64,000 nucleotides of DNA from Strix aluco (lineage: Eukaryota > Chordata > Aves > Strigiformes > Strigidae). Under the pieces are notes generated by a model, which was not told the DNA's origin, searched no databases, and saw nothing but the letters and a program-made list of their open reading frames with translations. The number at the start of each line of letters is the position of its first letter. The stretch's first letter is position 1. The stretch is from the NCBI RefSeq assembly GCF_031877795.1, contig NC_133937.1, forward strand, positions 19,123,501 to 19,187,500, given 5' to 3'. This document shows, piece by piece, positions 14,562 through 25,190 of the stretch. The translations under genes and the position numbers were made by a program.

Positions 14562-14615
14562 TGGAGGAACTCAGGCCCAAGGAAGTTGAGACAACTTGTC
14601 ACTGCTATAGCACAT
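14562..14615 (+). repeat. Possible ancient MIR-like fragment
   Basis: GAGGAACTCAGGCCCAAGGA and the following AAGTTGAGACAACTTG resemble the 'gaaactgaggcccagagaag...gacttgcc' segment of MIR elements. Only a short diverged core is visible, so this is a tentative call. Confidence 0.25.
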
Positions 14616-17548
14616 CAGAAACAGAGCACGATAGACTTTCTATACAGGCATTAGGCAGCAGCCCTGACATAGCCCGTCTTGGAGAGGCAAGTCCATTAGA
14701 GGCGTCTTCACCTCATCTCACTTGCAGAAACAGATCTCTCCACTCATTAATCTTGGCTGAACTAACCCTTTGGGATGGCGTCTGCAGCAGTGAACACCTG
14801 CCTAGCTGTGTTGATGGTCTAGTACTGGAAGAGGAAGAAGGCTGTGAATGCAAGGCAGGGGGAGGAGGAGAGGCAGGGTCTAACATAGCTCCATGTGGTA
14901 CAAGTCCTGCTTGCTTTGTTTTGGAGCTGACCTTAAAAACTGGAGCCATTCAGTGCACAGGGATAGGTACATGGCATGGAGCGACTGCCTTGTTCTGCAC
15001 TTTAGGTTGATACAGCCCACATGAAGAGAAACTGGATCAGAGCGCCTGGAAGCACAGCCAGCCGGGACAGACTGAAAGAGCCTCAGTCTCTACCTTCTAC
15101 AGAAAAGACGACCAAAACTTGAGGAAGCCAGTAACTGCTCACCAGTGAAAAAGGCTGTAGCAAAGCAGAAGGCACTGTACTGTCCTCCACACCCACGCAG
15201 ACTGGCTGAGAAAGGCAGACTTAAACTGCACTACTGGAGCCTCAGATCAGACAACAGGAAAGCCAAAGCCATGCTGGGCTAGGCTGCCTGACAGCCTCCC
15301 AGAGACAGGTGTGTGCCAGCACTGTCAGAAACACCAGCCTGGTCCTGGGTTCCAGAAAAGGACTGTGTGACCTCCAGAGGTTTTGTTCACGCCTTCCCTT
15401 CTATCGGAAAGAAGACACTGGAAAAGTATTAGAGGCAAACACTGAGAAGTCAGAACATAAAGATCATTTCTGTGATTGATCCTGACTGAATTGAGAGGAA
15501 TAACACTCATAAGGTTTTTCTGCCCACTAGGAGAGGAGGTGAGGATGTACAACAAAGGGAGGCTGCTGTTGGCAGTCCAGGCTCTTCTCTGTGTATGTGC
15601 AGAAGTGAGAGGTAGAGAGCCTGGAAGATGGGGGGACTGCAGGAGAAAGAAAGGGTCTTACAGCAAAGGCAGGTAAATGGCAGTTTGGGGAAATATTTTT
15701 TTTTTTTCCTTTTCTGCCACAGGTTCCCTGTTTGATGTAGGTAGGTCAATTAAAGCAAATGTTCTCTATGGGGTCCTTAAAGGAGCATTCCTCATCCTCT
15801 GTGTACTTGACCTGACAGTAATACCCAACAGTCCCAAGTGAAGTGAGGCACGCTGGAGATGATGCCATACTTTTGAGGAGAAAGCAAGGACAATACATTT
15901 TCAGACGTGAAGGCCAAAGCACTGTACCTGCTGCTCTCCAGGTCTGAACCACAGCCGTATCACTAAAAATTAGTTTCACTGGAAAGAAGAAAGACGAATT
16001 CGTTGCCATTTAGAAGTAGACTCAAATACAGTAAAGCATGTTTGGCTGGGCTGGGTCAATATTGATTAAAGAGGATTTTAAAAATCCCACCAAACCAGAT
16101 ATCAAATCACAAATGACTCCCTGATCAAGGGAATGTTTTGTGCAAAAAATACTCTGTGGAGAGAAGAAGACTGAGTTGAATTTTGGAGTAAAATCCACCA
16201 CTCACAGCCCACATACAAGGCCAGTTAAACAACTTGCTCTACAAGACAGAGGGCTCTGATAGACATTGCCTTGACAGAGCTCGGCTATGTGAGCAGATAC
16301 CGCTACAAGTCCCCTAAAAGCAGTCAGGGGAGAGCTGATAACAAGGGAAGCTATCACCAAGGGACACTGAGGAACAGCTCAGAGAAAGACCAAGAACACC
16401 ACACACAAAGAAACTCCTTCCTTTTTTCGATTCCTACAGTATTAAGAAAATAGGACTTTGCACAAAGTTATCTGTAAATGGAACAAGACTAACAAGGTAT
16501 CGATCCACAATTTCCCAGGAGAGAAGCAATTCACAAGACGGCAACATTCGCTGATAGCTGGAACCGAAAGGAGCCAACAGTCACGTCGAGTACCGCCCAG
16601 TTTTCCAAAGAGAAAACCTGAGTTCATACTCCCTTCGAGTTAAGATATCAGGGATCACAGAAGCTCTTGGAGAAATCAAGCGGTTAAGAAGGGTTACAGC
16701 GAGCTCAGAAACGACTGAGTGCAGTCTAACACGGGAACGAAAAACTCCTGAAACAGGGATGGAGGGGGCAGCTGGAAGCTTCCTGGAGAGGACGCGGTAA
16801 CTTGCACACAGGCAACCAGAAAGTATCTGGATACTCCGGGACGCTCGGTTGGTGCCCGGGGCCGGTCGCCCCGGGAGAGCCCCTACGCCAGCGCTGAGCG
16901 CCGCGGGCACCGGCCGCCCGCGACGCGCCGTGCTCCTGCCTCCCGGTACGCACTGCCGCTGCCGGCCGGACAGCCCCCGGACAAGCTGAAACAGCTGCCA
17001 TCCGGCTGCAAAAATGCACAGAAAAGCTTACGGGGGCGGGGGGGGGGGGGGAACCCCGACACCAAATTTTAAAGCACCGCTGGGCATTCCTCTGGCTTTG
17101 CAGAGATCTCGCGTGGGAGGGGCGGATAACAGGTGGGTGAGCGCAGAGATGGAGAGACAGGGGGATTTTTTTTTAAAAAAAAAACCCAACAACCCAAGCG
17201 TAGCCTCCTACCGGGGCTGCAGCCTGCAGGTAACGGGGGCAGCGGCGCCGCAGGGCTGGGGGGCAACCAGAAACCTCCCGAAGCGGCGGGACGGGGAGCG
17301 GCGGCGGAGTTCGCCGGGTGCCCGCTGGGCTTTGGGAGGGCAGCGGGATGCCGAGGCGGCTCCCAGCCCGCCGGGAAGGGGGGTGACGTGGGGAGGGCTC
17401 CCGTCGCGTCCAGGTGAGCCCGGGGCCGGTCCCGCGGCGCGGTGCCGGGCGGCAGCGGGGTACCGGGGAGCGCTTCGCAGGGGCCACCTGTCCGCCACCG
17501 CCGTGCTTGCAAACTTCTCCGGGAGTTGCAGCCCGCCCGCTCCCCTAC

Positions 17549-17702
17549 CGGCTTTGCAAGGGTCGCGGTACTCCATCAGCTCCTCCGCCGGCTCCGGTTC
17601 CCCCGCCGTTAAGGCGACTCCCCATCCGCCCGTCCCCGCGGCGGGCAGAAGCAGCAGCAGCGATAGCAGCAAGCGGCGGAACGGGGCGGCCCCGCGGCCC
17701 AT
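17549..17702 (-). CDS. TLL2: TLL2 coding exon 1 (signal peptide, partial gene)
   Basis: The exon encodes 51 residues plus one base. It begins MGRGAAPFRR, then a leucine-rich hydrophobic core (LLLSLLLLLP, residues 11-20) and small residues, which together form a clear secretory signal peptide. An acidic linker follows, ending in EYRDPCKA. BMP1, TLL1 and TLL2 all end exon 1 with a (Y/H)x-DPCKA motif, so the tolloid family is well supported. TLL2 is chosen because TM9SF3 lies next to it on the same strand. The ATG at 17702 has G at -3 and G at +4, and an in-frame TGA lies 33 codons upstream with no other ATG between. The donor reads GCCG|GTAGGG (phase 1). The product would be a secreted astacin-type zinc protease with CUB and EGF domains that processes matrix and TGF-beta antagonists. 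All of those domains are encoded outside the window. Confidence 0.8.
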
Positions 17703-17833
17703 CGCGGCGGTGAGGGCGGCACGGCTGCCCGGGCTGCGGGCACTGCGCGGCGCCAGCAGCCCCGCCGCGGCGGGAGGCGGAGGGGGCGCCGCCGCTGTCA
17801 CTCAAGGCACGGGCAGCCAATCATGTCAGCGCC
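17703..17833 (-). promoter_or_regulatory. TLL2: TLL2 5' UTR and core promoter region
   Basis: This is the GC-rich stretch between the start codon and the palindrome. It includes the inverted CCAAT box at 17817-17821 and no TATA motif. The transcription start cannot be placed from sequence. By the usual NF-Y spacing it may fall around 17.72-17.76 kb (inference). Confidence 0.5.
17817..17821 (-). promoter_or_regulatory. CCAAT box (NF-Y type) upstream of TLL2
   Basis: CAGCCAATCA on the plus strand reads as ATTGG in the direction of TLL2, about 115 bases upstream of the ATG. The flanks fit an NF-Y site. It is unverified. Confidence 0.5.
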
Positions 17834-17952
17834 CGCGCTTCTGCCCCGCCCCCGACGGACCCCCGCAGCCCCGCCCGGCCCGGGGCGCGGGTCCCCCGCG
17901 CCCCGGGCCGGGCGGGGCTGCGGGGGTCCGTCGGGGGCGGGGGAGAAGCGCG
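17834..17952. repeat. 119-bp near-perfect palindrome (58-bp arms, 3-base loop)
   Basis: The left arm 17834-17891 and right arm 17895-17952 are reverse complements at 57 of 58 positions. The only mismatch is G opposite G at 17843/17943. The loop is TCC at 17892-17894. Both arms are very GC-rich and contain the same GC boxes and the segment GACGGACCCCCGCAGCCCCG or its complement. A 17-base C-run (17954-17970) follows directly. The palindrome sits 132-250 bases upstream of the TLL2 ATG. It could extrude as a cruciform, or it could be a fold-back error in the assembly. Confidence 0.95.
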
Positions 17953-17953
17953 T

Positions 17954-17970
17954 CCCCCCCCCCCCCCCCC
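17954..17970. repeat. Poly-C run (17 C)
   Basis: This uninterrupted C homopolymer abuts the palindrome on its right. Length is often unreliable in such runs. Confidence 0.9.
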
Positions 17971-18244
17971 GCGTCTCACCCGCTTTTTTAGCAGTGCCCG
18001 GCTGTTCACCCAGTGCCGGCAGGGAAAGGGCAGATGCCCAAAGCCCCCCACCCCCCCCATCTCAGTGGGTGCCGAAGAGGCGCCTCGCAAGGGCCGGCCC
18101 GGTTGCTTTCGCTTGGGAATCCAACCCGGGTTGCCGAGGCTGCGGCGACAGTTAACGGGTCGCTCAGCTGGTCTTCACAGCGCTCAAGAGCCGCAGCCTT
18201 AGGCAGAGACGGTATAGCGGGGAGCAGAGAGCTGACAAGCTCCT

Positions 18245-18271
18245 GGGGGGGTGGGGGGGGGGTCTTGGGGT
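18245..18271 (+). repeat. G-rich tract at island edge, possible G-quadruplex
   Basis: There are runs of 7 and 10 G split by one T, then TCTT and a further GGGG. The pattern fits a G-quadruplex-forming sequence on the plus strand at the upstream border of the TLL2 CpG island. Confidence 0.6.
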
Positions 18272-18302
18272 GAACAATCTCCCTGCGCCATAACTCTTTA
18301 GA

Positions 18303-18535
18303 TTTGGGGCGGTTTAGACTGGACATTAGGAAAAAATTTTTCCCAGGAAGAGTGGTCAGACAGTGGAATAGGCTGCCCAGGGAGGTGGTGGAGTCACCAT
18401 CCCTGGATGTGTGTAAGGGTCGTTTGGATGAGATGTTGAGGGATATGGTGTAGGGGAGAACTTTGTAGAGTAGGGCTGATGGTTGGACTTGATGATCCCA
18501 AGGGTCTTTTCCAACCTGAATGATTCTGTGATTCT
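18303..18535 (+). mobile_element. CR1 LINE, 3' end fragment
   Basis: The segment contains the hallmark CR1 text GACTGGACATTAGGAAAAAA, GGCTGCCCAGGGAGGTGGTG, GTTGGACTTGATGATCC and TCTTTTCCAACC. It ends in the short terminal repeat ATTCTGTGATTCT in place of a poly-A tail. It is 5'-truncated to about 233 bp, as most CR1 copies are. It is almost the same sequence as the minus-strand CR1 at 63519, so both belong to one subfamily. It inserted just upstream of the TLL2 island. Confidence 0.95.
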
Positions 18536-18755
18536 TTTCTCCTTCAGCTGCTTGCTTCCAAGCTCCCACAGCGAGTGTTTCCCGTTAGGAGCAGTGTTTC
18601 CCATTACAGCACGGGCTCCAAACCTTCCCTTCACTCCAACAGATGGTGGCTTGCCACCAGCTCGCCATAAATTTGTCACTTCTAGTCTACAGCAACAAAT
18701 GATACCTGAGCATAAAAAGGCACAACAAAGATTCGGGCATCTCCTCAGCGGCAAC

Positions 18756-18760
18756 GCAGG
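18756..18760 (+). repeat. Target site duplication, left (GCAGG)
   Basis: This is identical to the five bases after the LTR at 19358-19362, which fixes both ends of the insertion. Confidence 0.9.
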
Positions 18761-19357
18761 TGTCCTGGTTTCGGCTGGGATAGAGCTAATTTTTCATCTT
18801 AGTAGCTAGAATAGTGCTGTGTTTTGGATTCAGTATGGGATTTGGTATGAAAAGAATGTTGATAATACACTGATGTTTTCAGTTGTTGCTAAGAAATCAA
18901 GGACTTTTCAACTTCCCGTGTCCTGCTAGTGTGCAGGTGCACAAGAAGCTGGGAGGGAGCACAGCCAGAGCACTGGACCAAATTGGCCAATGAAATATTC
19001 CATAACATGTAACATCGTGTTCAGTATATAAATGAGGGTTAACTGGGAAGCAGGGGCTCCTGCTTCCAAGATTGCAGTTTTTGGGATCTTCTCTTCTCTG
19101 GGATTGCTAGCCAGGAACAGGCTGGGCATCGCTCCACAGGTGGTGAGCAATCACATTGTGCATTACCCATTTGTATTTTCTATTATTATTACTATTATTA
19201 TTAGTCTAGTTTATTTCAATTATTAAACTGTTTTTATCTCAGCTTACAAGTCTCCTTACCTTTACCCCTCCGATTCTCTCCCCACACCCCCTGGGTGGGG
19301 GAGGGTGAGTGAGTGGCTGCGTGGTGCTTGGCTGCCAGCCGGGTTTAAACCACAACA
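18761..19357 (+). mobile_element. Solo LTR of an avian endogenous retrovirus (597 bp)
   Basis: The element starts TGTCCTGGTTTCGGCTGGGA and ends GGGTTTAAACCACAACA, with TG...CA termini. It is flanked by an identical 5-bp duplication GCAGG (18756-18760 and 19358-19362). Inside are an ATTGG/CCAAT pair at 18982-18991, a TATATAAA box at 19025-19032, a short TAT-rich microsatellite near 19178-19203 and an ATTAAA polyadenylation signal at 19222-19227, all in plus orientation. No gag, pol or env sequence is present, so this is a recombined solo LTR. A 5-bp duplication is typical of ERVL-like (class III) elements. I recognise the start as a type common in neoavian genomes. It faces away from TLL2. Confidence 0.92.
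19025..19032 (+). promoter_or_regulatory. TATA box inside the solo LTR
   Basis: TATATAAA lies 34 bases after the CCAAT at 18987-18991 and about 190 bases before the ATTAAA signal. This is the U3-R order expected of an LTR promoter. Activity is unknown. Confidence 0.6.
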
Positions 19358-19362
19358 GCAGG
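19358..19362 (+). repeat. Target site duplication, right (GCAGG)
   Basis: This is the right-hand copy of the duplication made by LTR integration. Confidence 0.9.
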
Positions 19363-22300
19363 CTACTGCAGACTGTTACTGCCCCTCCCCTCCATCCCCC
19401 ATTTAATATTGGCTTCCCAGAAAAGATAAAAGTCAGGAAGTTAATATCCTCTCCAAACCTTCAGGGAGTCCAAAAAGGCTGCATCAAATCCTGGCATGAA
19501 GACCATGGTCAAAAGCTCTGCTGATTGAATGCACTAGAGTTTTCTACAACTGGTGAAAAGCCCATTGGGTAAAGACAAACAGCTGGCTGGGGAGCGTGGA
19601 GGAGACTCCCTCCTGCAGGAAGGGGAGGCTGGCACAAGTTACCCACTTTCCAGCCCAAGCATCATGTTCTCCAACTATCTTCTGTAACACACAGCACTGA
19701 GGAGACATGGCCTGCATAGCTACTGAGTGGGGAGAGGTCAAGAAAGATAAAAAAACAATGTCATGTAAACAACTACCAGCAAGGTACAAGACGTTACAGT
19801 AAGGGCACTCAAAAAATCTTTATAGTATGTTTTTGTGCACATGATGGACGCGACCCCACCCTCTGCATGAGAAATACCCCAAGGAAAACTTCTAACACCA
19901 GGGTTTTTCTGTCTAATCTGCATTTTCTGGGGGCTATAATCAAGGCGACGGCAGTCAGGTATCCACCTCAGAATCTTTCTTCTTGTCTTTTGAACTGGGA
20001 TGCGAGATGGAGCAAACTGGCCATTTATTTCTGTGGCCCAAACACTGCAGCTGGTCCATGCTAATGCCCAAGACCTGCATTCAGCCTTTAACATCAGCGG
20101 TTCTGGCAATAGCTGAGCAGAAGACACACTGTGTTTCCTCTACTTTGTGCTTCCAAGAAGGTCCCAGAGGATCAGAGGAGAAACCTGAAGGACAGGGATC
20201 AGCAGGTGGGGGAATCTGGGTCACCCATGAGGGAAAGTCCCAGGCTACTCCAGGCACTGTCGCTCACAGGGTAGGAAGAGAAAGCATGCATGGGAAAGGT
20301 CTCAGATTTCCACTGGAAGAGTGAAGCACCCCTTTGCTGTACCAATCTTGGCAAAATGAGGTGAAAACAGGAATAACAAGAACACATTTCAGTGGACAAG
20401 TCAAGGTTGTCACTAGGACTTACTTCTAATGCTGGATAGCAAAACAGCTGTCTGGTCATTTGCTTTCCCTGAGGATGCTCATTCCAAACTCTCTGCCCTT
20501 CTGATGGTCACTAAACTGGGGCTGTAACACCAAATCCACCTGTTGAGGGCAAGCCTGGAGAATACAGGCACCTTGAACAGGAGGCCTAAATGAGTACCAA
20601 ACTCGTGAAGGTTTGAAGTGCAGCTGACCCATCCACTGATGGAGTGTCCTGAACAGAAACAATGAAAGGAATGGTAATTTTGGAACCAGTCTAGCACTTG
20701 AGGCCACACGGGCATAGAAGAATCTTGCTCTCACCATCTTAGCATAGGATTACAAGGGGCTTTAGGTATAACTCTGAAAGACCTGAACCGAGACCAGCAT
20801 GGAGGACAGAGGAAAAGACAATAGCCCTCTTCAAATATGTAAAGGAAGAATAAGCATCAGCTGGATCATTGAAGACTTAGGTTTCAGGCAAGCTTTCTAG
20901 CAGTAAAACAGGGAAGCAGATTGCCATGAAGAACCAAGGGAGTTTCCATCACTGTAGGTTTTTGAAGAGGAATGTAGACTAACACCCATCAGAATAAAGT
21001 TAGTAAGGTGACTAGATCCAACAGAGTAATGACTGCTACCTGGTGTTTAGATTGGTTCATGTCATCTTGATTGGCAGGTGCCACATCAGTGCAAATAAGG
21101 AATATAAAAAGCCCTGTGAAAGTCTCTTTTTCATCTGAGCTGTTAAAACAGTCAGTGAAGTTTCACACTGGCAGTGCAACTCATGATACCAACAGTTAAC
21201 TATCTGAAAACAATCTATATCCATTGCTGTCAAAGGCAGCCTTTTCCTTTGCAGAATCCCCTCCTGCCCAACAAAATCCACCATCTTTTCAAGCCTCGCT
21301 GAGCAAGAATGCACACAGCTCTTTCCAAACAGCATCTATGAGCAAAGCTACGTGGGATCTACTTAACGCTGATGTAGTATCTCTGCACACAACATGTCCC
21401 GAGGCCAAAACTCACACATACAAGTTTGTTAGTTCTTCTGCAAGACCTGCTTCTTCCCTCTTGTCAACACTTGGGTCTATCAAATCTACTAACAAAATAA
21501 CTGAGGCACCACTCCCTTGGAGTCTGTCCCACTGCTGACGACTCAGCTGTCTCCAGGTTTACAAGCAGAGATTTCCTTTCCTGGTCTTAGGTCCCCAAAC
21601 CAAAGCTCCCCAAGATAATTCTTCCTCCATGTACATCACCACTACAAGGGCAGATGGAGCCCTGGAGAGCTGGAGCACACCCTTCCAAACCCAGAGCATT
21701 CTCTTTCCTCTTCCCCCTGCATTTCCAGTACCCCTCATTTCTGCTTAAACTTATTTCATTGTTTCCTTTTTTGGTAGGAAATAACCCCTGCTACAGGTGT
21801 AACTCGATGTGCCACACTCCACTGGGTGCTCTGCAGAGCCATCATCCTCCCTCTGCTTCATGATACTCTATCAAAGGCTCATTTACTCTGTTGGTATCAT
21901 TACAGGCTTCCCACCTGATGAAGCCTGCTCACTTTCCCCACCTCCTCTTGCCCATTTTCTCCATCTGGTTTTATCTAGCAGCCTGTTGCTCTCAACTCCC
22001 CTTATCACTCCTGGAGTTGACCCCCCTTAAGGAATCCCTTCTTCATCAGCTTGACCACTGTCATTGACAAATCCAGGTGATAAAATGGATGTTGACCCTG
22101 CTCTCTCTTCCTTCCATCACTCATTTTAGTTGCTCCTGCAGTAGGTTGGGAGTCATTCTTTTTTTTATCAAGTTTATTGCATTAGTGCCTAGGAAATACC
22201 TCTCATAAGTTTAAATGATTCACTACCAAAAAGTAATCATTAAAGGTGCTCACTGCAGCCACAGGCACATTCACCTGTGCATTAACAACCCAACATACAT

Positions 22301-25164
22301 CAAACAACATAGCTCTGTTATACACAAGCAGTGACACTTTGGGAAGATAGGAGCAAGTAACCCATGGTTAGAAAATTTCTTTTTGTTCAACAAAGTAGCA
22401 GCAGACAGGATTTTAAGTCATCCCATCTAAAAAAAGCACCAAACATTTTTCCCCATCGTTACTGCAATCCTTGAACTGTGTGAGGAAAAACAAGCTACTT
22501 TTGGGGTGTTTCTGAGCTGTAGTCAGGGACAAGCTGTGGGAGGCAGGGAGAGAAATGTGTCTTATCTGGAAGTACGAATTTTGGCTTGACCACTGGTTCC
22601 CAAGCTGAGGCATGTCAAACTGATGTTTCATTACTTCTCTTAAAATCCATTTTCAGGGTTCATACAGGAGTCAGTTGTTCTTGGAAAGCATTGAGCAAAG
22701 CTGATGGTTTTGGTGATCTCTGCGGCAAAGTTAAGCAGGAGGGCATGGGATCTGTCAGTTCAAAATTCTGACAGGTGGATCCACTGGTCTTTCCAAAGTA
22801 TTTTTTGCCATAGGAAAAAATCTGTCTTAAATTATTTTTTTCTCTTTCCCCAAAGGGATGGATCTGGGAAAGTACAAACATTTCTCCAAGCCTCTGCTAT
22901 GAGATGAAGATGGGATAGTTGCATTTACCTGTTCACCCTCAGGCATCCTTTACAGAGGCTGGTAGCATATGCTACCTGAGTTTAGGCTGTTTCACAGCAG
23001 TGGGTAGAATTTAATGAATCTTTCAAAAAAGCAGAGATGCTGCTTCACAGAGCATTGCCTTAGAGAGGTTTCCCAATTACAGTTTCTGCACAGGATTTCT
23101 ATACACAATTTATCTGTAGTAACGTCTTCAAATCACACACCTGGCTATAGCACAGAAGATGCAGGTATTTCCTTTTGCTAGGCAAGCAATACTTTAAAAC
23201 AGGTTCATCTCAAATGTCTCTCTTTAGATCGCTAAAACCAGGTATAGTGATTTCCTTTTTCATTTTTTATTTTGCTATACATAAAAGTGGTACATTTCAG
23301 ATTCAGACAAAGGTGGGTATTTGATCACTTTCTGGTAGCAAGATAAACAGAAAAAAAAATTCTCAACAAAAATCAACTTTCAGCTAAGCAATTCAAATCA
23401 CTAAAAATGTTTCTGCGGAGTCCAAATGCAGACCTTAAGTAACCCAATAGCATCTCTTCAACACTTTATTATAGAACTCTCAAATTCTTGCAGACAAATG
23501 GGTGTCCATCTCTGTAAATCAGATGCCTCTTTAAAACAAACAGGAGGCAATGTTCACCAATTCACCTGTCAACTTCTGGCCAGACATTAGAAGGGAAACG
23601 AAGAGAAATCCTTGCTCCCCAGCCTTGTAGCTACTCCTCTGTAGCAAAGCAAGAAAAGTCTCACCCTAAGCTAATAACATAATCCATTTTTCTCAGTCCA
23701 GAACAGTGATATGGCCAAAGGAAGACTAGTGTTTCAGAGTTAAAAAATAGCATTAAATGAACTCAAAGAAAGCATTACAACTCTAGTAGCCCAGAAAACC
23801 ACCATGCCTTGTCTAGTGCTCTAAAACATCATACAACTCAAAAATTCCCAAGACAAACCTTTGGGAAATAAGAAGGAACAGCCACAAAATCTTGCTTGAG
23901 TTCAGTGTCACATGACGTTCTCAGCCATGTTTGGAAGCTTCTCAGAAAGAATTAGTTATTATAGCTCTCAAAACTTTTCAGAAACCAAGTAAAAGCTTGT
24001 AACACAGAGTGTTCAGAAAAAAAATAATTCAGTGTGGTGCCTAACTGTAGCATGTTTTTCTAGGTTGGTCAGCTTGTTCGATGGAACTAGACTGGACTAT
24101 TTGGCCCAGACCCAGCATAGCATTTCAAGTTTACAGGGCTTAGGTCTGTGCTTTGATGAACTGGAATCCATCGAGGTTAACTACTGCATCATACGGGTAA
24201 GCATGTCTCACAATATTAGAAGAGAAAACCCTAAAGTAACAGTTCTGTAAAAACAGGTATTTTGTTTATTGCACATAAAACTCCCAATTCTAAAAATGCA
24301 TGTATTTTCTGGAATGCTGTAGTCATGTGATGCCAATTGAAGGATAAGTATGAACTTGTATAGTTATGTTTTGGAATGCTCCAAGCCCAAGCTCTTGAAG
24401 ATCATCTTCCTTGAATGTGAGGGAAGTTCCTATGGGCTTGGTTTTCATAAGAAAGGAAGCCTCAGCATGGTAGAAGCCCCAGAGACATTCAACATACTGT
24501 TCTGTATTGTATTAGGAACTGGTGAGAAAGTTAACCTATCAACAAGCCAAAAATGCTGGTAGCAACACCACCCCTCTTGCTCATGACAGATGAATCTCTG
24601 GTTTATTGCAAAAGCCTTGCACCATATCGAATACACAGATAAAAAAAAAGACCATAACTGGTATGGGGCTTAGGGCAACAATACCGTAACAGCAAACTTG
24701 TCTCCAGAGGCCTGCCTTTGAAATAGCTTAGTCCACCGGATAAAATAACTTTTCCAAATTGAGTTTCTAACCTTTTAAGTGATTCTCTCTAAAAACTGCT
24801 TGAATTTACTGGAACTGCACAAAGCCTTCCAGATTCATGGGTTCTCCCATCTTTCCCTCCCCGCCCCCATGCCATAGCCAAAAAAATTGAAGTAAAATTT
24901 CAGAACCACAGAACTAGTTATAAAATTAAATACTGTAACAGGCCCCTCCCCAACTAAAAAAGCACCTCCCGGATAAAACTGAGAGCGATGCGAGTAATTA
25001 CTTGCAGAACTTGCATGCAGATGCCTCCTCAGAGATTCTCACTGAAGCTATTTAGCAAAAAAGCAAGTGTTCCTTCACAAGGCTTTGCAAAACAAATGGA
25101 ACCAAAACTTTTTTTTTTTTGAGAAAAGATGCTCCTGAAGAATGCAAGCCATATATCTGCTGCT
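19363..25164. other. Intergenic sequence between TLL2 and TM9SF3
   Basis: Apart from the old CR1/L3 fragment at 20800-21015, I see no gene, RNA or recognisable repeat. The short open frames here have no family resemblance and no splice structure. AT content increases from about 22 kb onwards. TTTATT motifs (AATAAA on the minus strand) at several places, for example near 23467 and 24261, could serve as more distal TM9SF3 poly(A) signals. The placed 3' end is therefore a best guess. Confidence 0.55.
20800..21015 (+). mobile_element. Old, diverged CR1/L3-type LINE fragment
   Basis: The pieces CTCTTCAAATATGTAAAG, GCTTTCTAGCAGTAAAACAG, AGTTTCCATCACTGTAGG, TTTTTGAAGAGGAATGTAGA, and CACCCATCAG followed by CTAGATCC come in the same order as the 3' half of reptile/avian CR1 consensus text ('actttctaa...ctccatcattagaggtttttaagaa...aacacctgtcaggga'). 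It is much more diverged than the other two CR1 copies here. Confidence 0.55.
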
Positions 25165-25184
25165 TCAAAATTTTGAAACGTGGC

Positions 25185-25190
25185 TTTATT
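25185..25190 (-). terminator. TM9SF3: Candidate distal poly(A) signal of TM9SF3
   Basis: This is AATAAA on the minus strand (GAATAAAGCC context), about 3.84 kb past the stop codon. It was chosen over closer signals because of the expected UTR length only. It needs 3'-end reads. Confidence 0.35.

Larger units (their letters stand above)
1..17548 (-). other. TLL2: TLL2 intron 1 (partial, runs off left edge)
   Basis: This is everything 3' of the TLL2 exon 1 splice donor on the minus strand. I looked for the second tolloid exon, which should continue the DPCKA peptide with a FWGDIAL-like stretch, and found no candidate on either strand, so the first intron appears to exceed 17.5 kb. A long first intron fits what I recall of human TLL2. 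The stretch is of mixed composition with no open frame that looks like conserved protein. Supported contents are the inverted repeat pair at 3339-3490 and 6414-6566, a short tandem duplication near 7.4 kb, and possible old SINE pieces near 11.55 and 14.58 kb. The rest shows nothing I can name. Confidence 0.7.
16840..18240. promoter_or_regulatory. TLL2: CpG island over the TLL2 promoter and exon 1
   Basis: G+C and CpG rise sharply from about 16.84 kb and fall off near 18.24 kb, in contrast to the AT-richer flanks. The island holds many GC boxes (CCCCGCCC/GGGCGGGG), no obvious TATA box, and the first coding exon of TLL2 near its centre. This is the usual form of a TATA-less vertebrate promoter. 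G-runs sit at both borders (17032-17051 and 18245-18262). A 119-bp palindrome lies inside it. Confidence 0.85.

Noticed and set aside
14561-15010. A 149-codon plus-strand frame
   Set aside because: It overlaps a possible MIR remnant and has no conserved motif.
17208-17801. A 197-codon minus-strand frame containing TLL2 exon 1
   Set aside because: Only 17549-17702 is taken as coding. The frame begins at GTG, not ATG, and an in-frame TGA lies just before it. Past the GTAGGG donor the translation loses all tolloid resemblance.
17014-17991. A 325-codon plus-strand open frame across the CpG island
   Set aside because: High GC content removes stop codons. The peptide is low-complexity (Pro, Ala, Gly, Arg) with no family match, and it overlaps the real TLL2 exon and the palindrome.
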